A stretch of DNA of 5,408 bases. Origin: Hyphomicrobiales bacterium. GTDB taxonomy: Bacteria; Pseudomonadota; Alphaproteobacteria; Rhizobiales; Aestuariivirgaceae. Positions within the stretch are counted from its first letter, which is position 1, and each line of letters starts with the position of its first letter. Positions 1-5,408 of the stretch are shown here, one piece after another. A program made the position numbers and the translations under genes. The notes beneath the pieces are model-generated. The model did not search any database and was not told the origin of the DNA. It saw nothing but the letters and a program-made list of their open reading frames with translations. Location of the stretch: NCBI GenBank assembly GCA_023266715.1, contig JAHFPK010000202.1, forward strand, positions 1-5,408, in the 5' to 3' direction.

Positions 1-1
1 G

Positions 2-1159
2 ACAGCGACCCTCGCCGAAGTGATGCAGCTCAAGGACCGGCACAAAATATCAGGCATTCCAGTTGTTGAAGAAAACGGCAAGCTTGCGGGCATCATCACT
101 AACCGCGATGTGCGCTTTGCCACTGACATGAACACCAAAGTTTCCGAGCTGATGACGCGCAACCTGATTACGGTGAAGGCAGGCGTTGACCGGCTTGAGG
201 CCAAGCGCCTGCTGCACAAGCACAGAATCGAGAAACTCATTGTGGTGAATGAGGACTATGAATGCGTGGGGCTGATTACCGTCAATGACATGGAGAAGGC
301 GGCGGACCATCCCTTTGCAGCGAAGGATGAGCAGGAGCGGTTGCGCGTGGCTGCCGCCACGGGCACGGGCGACAAGGGATTCCTGCGGGCTGAGATGCTG
401 ATTGATGCGGGCGTTGATATCATCGTCGTCGATACGGCCCATGGCCATTCCATTCATGTGATCAACCAGGTGGGCCGCATCAAGAAGCTTTCCAACAAGG
501 TGCAGATCATCGCGGGCAATGTGGCAACCGGCGAAGCGGTGAAGGCCTTGATTGGCGCTGGTGCCGATTCTGTGAAGATTGGCATTGGTCCGGGTTCAAT
601 CTGCACCACGCGGGTTGTGGCGGGCGTCGGCGTGCCGCAGTTCTCAGCCATCATGGAATGCGCCGAAGAGGGAGCAAAATCCAGCGTGCCCGTTATTGCC
701 GATGGCGGCATCAAGCAATCGGGTGACTTGGCCAAGGCGCTTGCAGCGGGCGCAGGCGTTGCCATGATTGGCTCCTTGTTGGCGGGAACCGATGAAAGCC
801 CCGGCGATTCCTATCTGTTCAATGGCCGGTCGTTCAAATCCTATCGCGGGATGGGTTCTGTCGGGGCCATGGCGCGGGGTTCGGCGGACCGTTATTTCCA
901 GCAGGAAGTCAAAGACAGTTTGAAACTGGTGCCGGAAGGCGTTGAAGGGCAGGTGCCTTACAAGGGTCCAGTTGCACAGATTCTGCATCAGCTTACGGGC
1001 GGGCTTCGTGCTGCCATGGGCTATGTGGGTGCGGCAACAATTGCCGAGCTGCAGACGCGGGCCGAGTTCATCCGCATTACCAGTGCCGGCATGCGCGAAA
1101 GCCATGTGCATGATGTGATGATCACGCGGGAAGCGCCGAATTATCAGGGGCGCGGCTAG
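2..1159 (+). CDS. guaB: Inosine-5'-monophosphate dehydrogenase, 5'-truncated by window edge
   Basis: IMP dehydrogenase oxidises IMP to XMP with NAD+, the committed step of guanine nucleotide synthesis in the cytosol. The reading frame is open from base 2, giving 385 residues; about 105 N-terminal residues of a normal ~490-residue enzyme lie outside the window, so any start codon seen here (such as GTG at 20) is internal. The visible part begins inside the regulatory CBS pair: the rest of CBS1 (about residues 1-42, with HKISGIPVVEENGKLAGIIT) and CBS2 (about 47-100). The (βα)8 catalytic domain follows, with the loop GPGSICTTR carrying the catalytic Cys at visible residue 201, the phosphate-binding ADGGIK (about 233-238), GMGSVGAMARGSADRYFQ (about 283-300) and the flap LVPEGVEGQVPYKG. 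There are 184 residues after the Cys, close to the E. coli enzyme, so the C-terminus is intact. The next gene starts 2 nt after the TAG stop. Confidence 0.97.
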   Translation, partial: TATLAEVMQLKDRHKISGIPVVEENGKLAGIITNRDVRFATDMNTKVSELMTRNLITVKAGVDRLEAKRLLHKHRIEKLIVVNEDYECVGLITVNDMEKAADHPFAAKDEQERLRVAAATGTGDKGFLRAEMLIDAGVDIIVVDTAHGHSIHVINQVGRIKKLSNKVQIIAGNVATGEAVKALIGAGADSVKIGIGPGSICTTRVVAGVGVPQFSAIMECAEEGAKSSVPVIADGGIKQSGDLAKALAAGAGVAMIGSLLAGTDESPGDSYLFNGRSFKSYRGMGSVGAMARGSADRYFQQEVKDSLKLVPEGVEGQVPYKGPVAQILHQLTGGLRAAMGYVGAATIAELQTRAEFIRITSAGMRESHVHDVMITREAPNYQGRG

Positions 1160-1161
1160 GG

Positions 1162-1587
1162 ATGACGATCACTCAACTTCTGTTGTTGCCATTGTTTCTG
1201 CATGTGCTGCTGATTACCGTCGTCGGGTTTTCAACGGTTCGGGCCCGGATCAGATCGGTGCGCGGCGGTGAAACGCGGCTGAAGGATATTGCGCTTGATA
1301 CGGGTGCCTGGCCGGACCAGGTGCGGCAACTCGGCAATAACTTTGACAATCAATTTGATGTGCCGATGTTATGGTATGCCTGCTGCGTACTTCTCCTGGC
1401 TACAGGGCTTGCTGACTGGACCTCGGTAATTCTGTCCTGGCTCTTTCTTGCTGCCCGTATTGCCCACACGCTCATTCATACCGGATCGAACTATGTTCCA
1501 ACCCGCATGCGAATGTTCCTGGCGGGGTTTGGAATCGTTTTTGCCATGTGGGCGTGGTTTGGCCTTCGCCTCTTTGTGATTGGATAA
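1162..1587 (+). CDS. MAPEG family membrane protein
   Basis: A 141-residue integral membrane protein of the MAPEG superfamily (membrane-associated proteins in eicosanoid and glutathione metabolism). Its substrate is unknown. Four hydrophobic helices are visible at about residues 4-24, 66-84, 86-104 and 118-139. The family-type segment NNFDNQFDVP (59-68) precedes helix 2, and helix 3 leads into RIAHTLIHTGSNYVPTR (99-115), whose Arg, His, Asn and Arg match the family pattern; in characterised members this region lies near the glutathione site. Length is normal for bacterial members. The ATG follows the guaB stop by 2 nt and the only purine-rich upstream stretch (AGGGG, 1146-1150) is rather distant, so translation is probably coupled to guaB. 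The methyltransferase gene begins 3 nt after its TAA stop. Family assignment is fairly firm; a glutathione-dependent activity is only inference from the superfamily. Confidence 0.85.
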   Translation: MTITQLLLLPLFLHVLLITVVGFSTVRARIRSVRGGETRLKDIALDTGAWPDQVRQLGNNFDNQFDVPMLWYACCVLLLATGLADWTSVILSWLFLAARIAHTLIHTGSNYVPTRMRMFLAGFGIVFAMWAWFGLRLFVIG

Positions 1588-1590
1588 TTT

Positions 1591-2877
1591 ATGCGCATGG
1601 CTGGCCGCGTTGCTGCGGCAATTGAAGTTTTGACTGATGTATTTACCCATCACCGGCCTGCAGCGGAGGCGCTGAAGGATTGGGGCAAGGCGCACCGCTT
1701 TGCGGGCTCAACCGACAGACATGCCATTGGCACGCTGGTTTATGACGTGCTGCGGCGGCGCAATACGGCGGCGGCGCGCATGGGCGACGGCAGGCCCCGC
1801 GCTTTGGTATTGGGCGCCTTGCGCGAGGTATGGAACCTGCCCGCCGAAGAGATAGAAAATCTGTGTACGGAGCAACATGGCCCGGGGGTTTTGACTGCGG
1901 GCGAGAAGGGTGCGCTGGCGCGGGAGATGCGCGACGATCTGCCGGTTCATATCAAGGGCGATTTTCCGGAATGGCTCGTGCCTTCCATGGTCCAAGTTTT
2001 CGGGACTCGCACGGCAGAGGAGGGGGCGGCACTCTCGCTGCGGGCTCCCATTGATTTGCGGGTGAATACGTTGAAGACGGACCGGCCAGCGCTTCTGGAG
2101 GCGCTGGCGAAGCATGGGGCGGAGGCGGGGCCGCTGTCGCCGCTTTGCGTGCGGGTGAAGTCTTCAGGCCCTGAAACGCGCAACATCAATGTGGAAGTGG
2201 AGCCCGCCCATGGCATGGGCTGGTTTGAGGTGCAGGATGCGGGTTCGCAGGTTGCGGCGCTGATGTCAGGTGTGAAGCCCGGTGAGCGCATACTTGATCT
2301 CTGTGCCGGGGCGGGCGGCAAAACCTTGGCCCTTGCGGCGATGCTGCAAAACAAGGGTCGGGTTGTGGCCTATGACGCGGATCGTCACCGCCTGAGGCCA
2401 ATTTTTGAGCGCATGACGAGGGCGGGTGCAACCAACATTGAAATCGTAGCTGCCGATGAAGCGGTAAAACTTGGCCAGATGGCTGGTTTTGACTGTGTGC
2501 TGATCGATGCGCCCTGCTCGGGGTCGGGTTCGTGGCGCAGGAAGCCCGATGCCAAGTGGAGGCTGGCCGAGATTCAGTTGAAACAGCGCATCAAGGAGCA
2601 GCGGGACGTGCTGGAGCGGGGCGCGGAGTTGGTGAAATCTGGCGGGCGTCTTGTTTACATCACCTGCTCTGTGCTGCCAGAAGAGAACACGGCGCAGATC
2701 GATGGGTTTCTCAACCGCCACAAGAATTTTGAAATCATTCCCTATGCAAAGCAATGGGCTTTGGCTATCGGAACGGAAGCTCCGATTTCCGCGGATGGCT
2801 CAACCAACACTTTGCTTTTGACGCCGGCACAACACGGAACCGATGGTTTCTTTATTACGGTGATGCGCCGGACCTGA
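1591..2877 (+). CDS. RsmB/NOP-family SAM-dependent RNA (cytosine-C5) methyltransferase
   Basis: A 428-residue class I SAM-dependent methyltransferase, almost the same length as E. coli RsmB (Fmu/Sun), which makes m5C967 in 16S rRNA. The N-terminal ~140 residues are helical and resemble the NusB-like RNA-binding region of RsmB, though less clearly than the catalytic part. The Rossmann domain shows motif I LDLCAGAGGKT (235-245) for SAM, an acidic DAD after the next strand (262-264), motif IV DAPCSGSG (306-313) with Cys309, and motif VI YITCS (356-360) with Cys359. In this family the motif VI Cys attacks C6 of the base and the motif IV Cys helps release the product; both are present. The ATG at 1591 was chosen because it follows the upstream stop by 3 nt with GGA 6 nt before it; ATG at 1597 is a possible alternative. 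Rhizobiales often carry more than one RsmB-like protein, so the exact RNA target, and therefore the symbol rsmB, is left open. Confidence 0.92.
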   Translation: MRMAGRVAAAIEVLTDVFTHHRPAAEALKDWGKAHRFAGSTDRHAIGTLVYDVLRRRNTAAARMGDGRPRALVLGALREVWNLPAEEIENLCTEQHGPGVLTAGEKGALAREMRDDLPVHIKGDFPEWLVPSMVQVFGTRTAEEGAALSLRAPIDLRVNTLKTDRPALLEALAKHGAEAGPLSPLCVRVKSSGPETRNINVEVEPAHGMGWFEVQDAGSQVAALMSGVKPGERILDLCAGAGGKTLALAAMLQNKGRVVAYDADRHRLRPIFERMTRAGATNIEIVAADEAVKLGQMAGFDCVLIDAPCSGSGSWRRKPDAKWRLAEIQLKQRIKEQRDVLERGAELVKSGGRLVYITCSVLPEENTAQIDGFLNRHKNFEIIPYAKQWALAIGTEAPISADGSTNTLLLTPAQHGTDGFFITVMRRT

Positions 2878-2935
2878 CCGGAGCAATTTGGTTCCTGATT
2901 GAGGCAGCGATGAGTTCCCCCCTCCTTGGGAAGTC

Positions 2936-3001
2936 GTTGCAAAATTCGCCCTCTCCCGTGCGGTACGCATGGGAGAGGGTGCCCGACAGGGCGGGTGAGG
3001 G
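2936..3001 (-). repeat. Intergenic palindromic repeat, copy A (RIME-like)
   Basis: Read on the minus strand this unit begins CCCTCACCCG (3001-2992), has a small hairpin GCCC-TGTC-GGGC (2992-2981), then ACCCTCTCCC leading into a long hairpin, and ends GAATTTTGCAAC (2947-2936). The long hairpin has 14-nt arms (2949-2962 and 2966-2979) with a 3-nt GTA loop; all pairs are Watson-Crick except one G·T. The unit shares its order of elements and much of its sequence with copy B, in opposite orientation. Two-palindrome intergenic repeats of this style are known in rhizobia as RIME elements; membership of that exact family is inferred from resemblance. Confidence 0.75.
2941..2979 (-). terminator. Possible terminator for mntR, formed by repeat copy A
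   Basis: On the minus strand the 14-bp hairpin with a 3-nt loop (2979-2949) is followed by CGAATTTT. This is the strongest stem-loop in the window and is oriented to end mntR transcripts about 175 nt past its stop codon. The short T run makes Rho-independent termination uncertain. Confidence 0.4.
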
Positions 3002-3046
3002 CTCTTGGATGAAGCTGTAGATATCTGAAATTGTTGTAGCGAAGGG

Positions 3047-3125
3047 CCCTCATCCGGCCTTCGGCCACCTTCTCCTATCCCGCTTCGCTTTGCTTCGCGG
3101 AACGGGAGAAGGCCAATTTTGTAAC
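3047..3125 (+). repeat. Intergenic palindromic repeat, copy B (RIME-like)
   Basis: This copy reads CCCTCATCCG (3047-3056), which matches copy A at 9 of 10 positions. It then has a small hairpin GGCC-TTC-GGCC (3056-3066), and CCTTCTCC (3068-3075), which pairs perfectly with GGAGAAGG (3105-3112). It ends CAATTTTGTAAC (3114-3125), nearly the same as the end of copy A. The 29 nt inside the long hairpin (3076-3104) form a further weak stem CCGC/GCGG (3080-3083 with 3097-3100) and are longer than in copy A, so the palindrome tip is the variable part. The two units point away from each other across a 45-bp spacer that starts CTCTTGGATG. Confidence 0.78.
3068..3120 (+). terminator. Possible terminator for the guaB–methyltransferase operon, formed by repeat copy B
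   Basis: An 8-bp perfect GC-rich outer stem (3068-3075 with 3105-3112) is followed by CCAATTTT. The T run is only four long and the loop is large, so this is at best a weak intrinsic terminator. It lies in a convergent gap where a terminator is expected, and no better candidate follows the methyltransferase stop. Confidence 0.35.
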
Positions 3126-3153
3126 AGTCCCCGCTGGGGCGAGGAAAAGTAAA

Positions 3154-3594
3154 CTAGCTTCCGTGGCGTGCCAGGAATTTTCCCATGGCGCGGAGTGTTT
3201 CTGAACTCACATGATGTTCAATGCCTTCAGAATCGATGCGGGCGGTTTCGGTGCTGACGCCGAGGGCCAGCAGGAATTTTTCCACCAGCGCGTGCTTGCG
3301 CCGGCCATCCTCAGCCATCTTCCAGCCCTCGGCAGTGAGGAAAATGGCGCGGTAGGGCTCCTGGGTCACGAGCTCGGCAGTTTGCAATCGGCGTAAGGTT
3401 TTGACCACGGTTGCGTTGGCAACGCCCAAGCGCATCGCAATATCGGTGCAGCGGGCCTCGCCGCGCTCATCGATCAGATCGGCGATCATTTCCACATAGT
3501 CCCCGGCAAGTTCGGCCGAATGATCGGCGCGAACCCGCTTGAAGGCCGCCGAGCGCAGCTTTGCCGATGGGCCCTTTTTGGTCGCAAGTGCCAT
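3154..3594 (-). CDS. mntR: Manganese-responsive transcriptional regulator MntR (DtxR family)
   Basis: A 146-residue cytosolic DNA-binding metal sensor; when loaded with Mn(II), members of this family repress Mn uptake genes. A basic N-terminal extension (about residues 1-24) precedes a winged helix-turn-helix (about 28-92) with the recognition region MRLGVANATVVKTLRRL (54-70). The dimerisation and metal domain follows (about 93-146). Asp32, Glu35, His101, Glu123, Glu126 and His127 each lie exactly 24 positions after the six Mn ligands of Bacillus subtilis MntR (D8, E11, H77, E99, E102, H103), so the metal site appears complete. Length is near that of E. coli MntR, and no SH3-like C-terminal domain is present, which separates it from iron-type DtxR/IdeR. 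The ATG has a good ribosome binding site. It diverges from mntH, its expected target, and likely represses itself too because the candidate operators lie in the shared gap. Confidence 0.94.
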   Translation of the reverse strand: MALATKKGPSAKLRSAAFKRVRADHSAELAGDYVEMIADLIDERGEARCTDIAMRLGVANATVVKTLRRLQTAELVTQEPYRAIFLTAEGWKMAEDGRRKHALVEKFLLALGVSTETARIDSEGIEHHVSSETLRAMGKFLARHGS

Positions 3595-3602
3595 TTTAAC
3601 CG

Positions 3603-3607
3603 TCCTT
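3603..3607 (-). promoter_or_regulatory. Ribosome binding site of mntR
   Basis: On the minus strand AAGGA lies 8 nt before the ATG at 3594-3592, within the longer purine stretch AAAAGGA. Its quality supports this start for mntR and contrasts with the absence of a comparable site before mntH. Confidence 0.75.
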
Positions 3608-3620
3608 TTGCCGCACGATA

Positions 3621-3638
3621 TTAGCCTATTGCATATAA
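3621..3638. promoter_or_regulatory. Candidate MntR operator, site 1 (imperfect)
   Basis: TTAGCCTAT (3621-3629) is repeated exactly at 3640-3648, a 19-bp offset. Here the right half is degenerate: TTAGC-CTATT-GCATA instead of GCTAA. It lies closer to mntR and could be a second, weaker MntR site serving mntR autoregulation or cooperative binding. Confidence 0.4.
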
Positions 3639-3656
3639 CTTAGCCTATGCTAAACT
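3629..3656 (+). promoter_or_regulatory. Possible mntH promoter
   Basis: TTGCAT (3629-3634) and TAAACT (3651-3656) are 16 bp apart and loosely fit -35 and -10 elements. TATGCT (3646-3651) is an alternative -10, but it has no good -35 partner. Either choice overlaps the palindromic operator and places transcription initiation within a few bases of the mntH start codon. The matches are weak and alphaproteobacterial promoters are variable, so confidence is low. Confidence 0.3.
3640..3653. promoter_or_regulatory. Candidate MntR operator, site 2 (perfect palindrome)
   Basis: TTAGC-CTAT-GCTAA is a perfect 5-bp inverted repeat around a 4-bp centre. Its core TAGC-N4-GCTA has the same form as the core of the E. 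coli MntR box (recalled, not looked up). It ends 9 nt before the mntH ATG, where a bound repressor would block the promoter or the start of the transcript. Binding by the adjacent MntR is inferred from position and symmetry. Confidence 0.6.
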
Positions 3657-3662
3657 TTGGAT

Positions 3663-5009
3663 ATGTCAAATGATACCCAAGTTCTTGAAAGTGATGCCGG
3701 CTGGCGCAAGTCCCGCGGCGAACCCTCGCTGATTGACGTTTTCCGCTCGATCAAGGTGCGCAATACCGGCGGGTTATTCCGGCGGGCACTTGCCTTTGTC
3801 GGGCCGGGATATCTGGTTTCCGTGGGCTACATGGACCCCGGCAACTGGGCCACCTCCATCGCGGGCGGGGCGCAGTTTGGCTACACGCTGCTGTTTGTGG
3901 CCCTGCTATCCAATATCATGGCCATTATTTTGCAGTCGCTGTGCGCCCGATTGGCAATCGGTTCGGGGCGCGACCTGGCGCAGGCCTGCCGCGATGCTTT
4001 TCCCAAGTCCGTGTCATTCGTGCTTTGGCTCTTTGCCGAAATTGCCATCATTGCCACGGACATCGCCGAGGTCGTGGGTACCGCCATTGGCCTCAACTTG
4101 CTGTTTGGGATCCCGCTCGAAATCGGCGTGATCATTACGGCGCTTGATGTATTCATCATTCTCTGGCTGCAGCGGATCGGATTTCGCTGGGTGGAAGCCT
4201 TCATCATTTCGCTGCTTGGCGTCATATTTGTCTGCTTCTACTTCCAGATTGCCATGGCCGATCCGGACTGGGGTGGGGTGATCCGGGGCTTTGCCCCAAC
4301 CGTTGATATCGTTGGCAATCCGCAGATGCTTTATCTCGCCCTTGGCATTATCGGGGCTACAGTCATGCCGCACAATCTCTACCTCCACTCAGGGATTGTG
4401 CAGACGCGGGATTATGGCCACAGCCTGCCGGAAAAGCGTGAAGCGCTGAGATTTGCCACGTGGGATTCAACAGTGGCGCTGATGTTTGCGCTGCTAGTCA
4501 ACGCGTCCATTCTTATTTTGGCGGCGGCCACATTTTACAGAACGGGGCGCACTGACGTGTCTGATCTCGGTGATGCCCATGCCATGCTCGCGCCGCTCTT
4601 GGGCTCGCTTCTGGCACCAAAGCTCTTTGCCATTTCGCTGCTGGCCTGCGGCCTCAACTCGACGGTGACGGCCACCCTTGCTGGGCAGATCGTGATGGAA
4701 GGCTTCCTCAATATCCGCCTGCCCGCCTGGCTCAGGCGCTTGGCCACGCGCATGGTGGCCATCGGCCCGGCGGCAATTGTGACAATTTACTATGGAACAA
4801 CCGGCACGGGAATTTTGCTCATCCTCAGCCAGGTTATTCTGGCGTTCCAGTTGCCCTTTGCCATTGTTCCCCTGGTGATGTTCACACGCAACAGGGCCAA
4901 AATGGGAGCACTGGTTGCGCCGGGCTGGTTGACAGTCATTGCCGCCGTTATTGCCGCCATCATTATCGGACTGAATGCCAAGCTGATTTGGGATTTGGCT
5001 GTGGGTTAA
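3663..5009 (+). CDS. mntH: Nramp-family divalent metal (Mn2+) : H+ symporter MntH
   Basis: A 448-residue inner-membrane importer that brings Mn(II), and often Fe(II), into the cytoplasm by proton symport. The Nramp signature DPGN (58-61) breaks TM1 and MPHN (235-238) breaks TM6; in Nramp structures the Asp, Asn and Met of these breaks bind the metal. Eleven helices can be placed, at about 42-57, 70-98, 115-148, 151-170, 176-198, 221-247, 266-290, 308-345, 360-377, 381-407 and 421-445. The TM3 segment with Glu126 and Asp133 and the conserved TLAGQIVMEGF (338-348) also fit. The N-terminus is a ~40-residue soluble tail. ATG at 3663 is preferred over the in-frame TTG at 3657; no other in-frame ATG occurs until Met57 in TM1. 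No proper Shine-Dalgarno precedes it. Divergent mntR and the palindrome just upstream indicate Mn-dependent repression. guaA follows after 43 nt on the same strand. Confidence 0.95.
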   Translation: MSNDTQVLESDAGWRKSRGEPSLIDVFRSIKVRNTGGLFRRALAFVGPGYLVSVGYMDPGNWATSIAGGAQFGYTLLFVALLSNIMAIILQSLCARLAIGSGRDLAQACRDAFPKSVSFVLWLFAEIAIIATDIAEVVGTAIGLNLLFGIPLEIGVIITALDVFIILWLQRIGFRWVEAFIISLLGVIFVCFYFQIAMADPDWGGVIRGFAPTVDIVGNPQMLYLALGIIGATVMPHNLYLHSGIVQTRDYGHSLPEKREALRFATWDSTVALMFALLVNASILILAAATFYRTGRTDVSDLGDAHAMLAPLLGSLLAPKLFAISLLACGLNSTVTATLAGQIVMEGFLNIRLPAWLRRLATRMVAIGPAAIVTIYYGTTGTGILLILSQVILAFQLPFAIVPLVMFTRNRAKMGALVAPGWLTVIAAVIAAIIIGLNAKLIWDLAVG

Positions 5010-5041
5010 GCGCCATCTTGCAGACTCCGGCGGCCTCCCTT

Positions 5042-5046
5042 AAAGG
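5042..5046 (+). promoter_or_regulatory. Ribosome binding site of guaA
   Basis: AAAGG lies 6 nt before the ATG at 5053 and supports that start. The 43-nt gap after mntH (5010-5052) otherwise shows no clear promoter or terminator. Confidence 0.6.
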
Positions 5047-5052
5047 CTCGCC

Positions 5053-5408
5053 ATGTCTCAGGTTTCCCACGATCAGGTTCTCATTATCGATTTCGGTTCC
5101 CAGGTCACCCAGCTCATTGCGCGGCGGGTACGCGAGATGGGGGTTTATTCGGAAATTGTTCCGTTTCAGAGTGCGGCGGCTGCGTTCACGCGGATGAAGC
5201 CCAAAGCGGTGATCCTGTCCGGCGGGCCGGCATCGCCAGCAGAGAAGGGCAGCCCCCGTGCGCCACAGATCGTGTTTGATGCCGGTATTCCGGTTCTTGG
5301 CATCTGCTATGGGCAGATGCTGCTTGCGGCCCAACTCGGGGGGCGAGTGGAAAGCGGGCACCACCGGGAATTTGGCCGGGCAGAAGTTTCGGTGAAGGCG
5401 CCGTCGGC
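5053..5408 (+). CDS. guaA: GMP synthase (glutamine-hydrolysing), 3'-truncated by window edge
   Basis: GMP synthase aminates XMP to GMP using ATP and glutamine, the step after GuaB. Only the first 118 residues of a normal ~520 are in the window, all within the class I glutamine amidotransferase domain. Visible landmarks are LIIDFGSQVTQLIARRVRE (10-28), the oxyanion strand region ILSGGPAS (54-61), the nucleophile elbow GICYGQM with catalytic Cys85 (E. coli Cys86), and GGRVESGHHREFGRAEV (96-112). The catalytic His and Glu, the ATP pyrophosphatase domain and the dimerisation domain lie beyond the edge. The ATG is supported by AAAGG 6 nt upstream and by alignment of the N-terminus to the family. 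Transcription may come from mntH read-through or from a promoter inside mntH; nothing visible in the short gap decides this. Confidence 0.96.
   Translation, partial: MSQVSHDQVLIIDFGSQVTQLIARRVREMGVYSEIVPFQSAAAAFTRMKPKAVILSGGPASPAEKGSPRAPQIVFDAGIPVLGICYGQMLLAAQLGGRVESGHHREFGRAEVSVKAPS

Noticed and set aside
644..1111. Long minus-strand frame inside guaB (155 codons), with similar antisense frames inside the methyltransferase and mntH genes
   Set aside because: High-GC genes commonly leave long antisense frames; the protein has no recognisable motif and the plus strand is a confident conserved gene.
20..1159. GTG at 20 as the true start of guaB
   Set aside because: The frame is open to base 2 and the upstream residues TLAE continue the CBS1 domain; the real start lies outside the window.
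2754..3020. Plus-strand 88-codon open frame across the end of the methyltransferase gene and the repeat region
   Set aside because: It overlaps the methyltransferase 3' end in another frame, runs through repeat copy A, and shows no recognisable domain.
2742..3068. Minus-strand 108-codon open frame across the repeats
   Set aside because: It is antisense to the methyltransferase end and composed largely of hairpin repeat sequence, with no family resemblance.
3129..3139. CCCC-GCT-GGGG hairpin just after the mntR stop as its terminator
   Set aside because: It has only a 4-bp stem and no T run on the minus strand; the copy A hairpin is a better candidate.
2878..3153. CRISPR array or insertion sequence in the convergent gap
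   Set aside because: There are only two copies, in inverted orientation and of unequal length, with no regular spacers, no transposase and no target-site duplication visible.
5032..5048. Small stem GCCT/AGGC covering the guaA ribosome binding site as an RNA switch
   Set aside because: It has four or five pairs in a short leader with no aptamer-like structure; this is within chance for GC-rich sequence.

Overview
The window looks like a piece of chromosome from an alphaproteobacterium, most likely of the Rhizobiales/Hyphomicrobiales. This rests on the GC-rich coding sequence, the rhizobial character of the GuaB and GuaA proteins, the gene order guaB – MAPEG protein – RsmB-type methyltransferase – guaA (recalled from rhizobial genomes, not checked), and an intergenic palindromic repeat of the RIME-like kind seen in that group. 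No genus can be named from this stretch alone.

Layout. Positions 2-1159 hold the 3' three quarters of guaB (IMP dehydrogenase). It is followed with gaps of only 2 and 3 nt by a small four-helix MAPEG membrane protein (1162-1587) and an RsmB/NOP-type RNA cytosine-C5 methyltransferase (1591-2877), so these three are probably one operon. The 276-bp convergent gap at 2878-3153 contains no gene. It holds two inverted copies of one hairpin-rich repeat (2936-3001 and 3047-3125), which may also end transcription from both sides. mntR (3154-3594, minus strand) encodes a DtxR-family manganese sensor with a complete metal-ligand set. It diverges from mntH (3663-5009, plus strand), a complete Nramp-type Mn(II) importer. 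The 68-bp gap between them carries two TTAGCCTAT elements, one of which forms the perfect palindrome TTAGC-CTAT-GCTAA, a good candidate MntR operator. guaA (GMP synthase) begins at 5053 and runs off the right edge.

Function. GuaB makes XMP from IMP and GuaA converts XMP to GMP, so the two ends of the window are consecutive steps of guanine nucleotide synthesis. The mntR/mntH pair is a self-contained manganese homeostasis module lying between rsmB and guaA. Only 43 nt separate mntH from guaA and no promoter or terminator is evident there, so guaA may receive some manganese-controlled read-through.

The window is mostly ordinary housekeeping and metal homeostasis. I see no new defence system, mobile element, CRISPR array or RNA gene. 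The points most worth a second look are the paired inverted repeats, the compact mntR/mntH control region, the lack of a ribosome binding site for mntH, and the placement of the manganese module inside the gua cluster.
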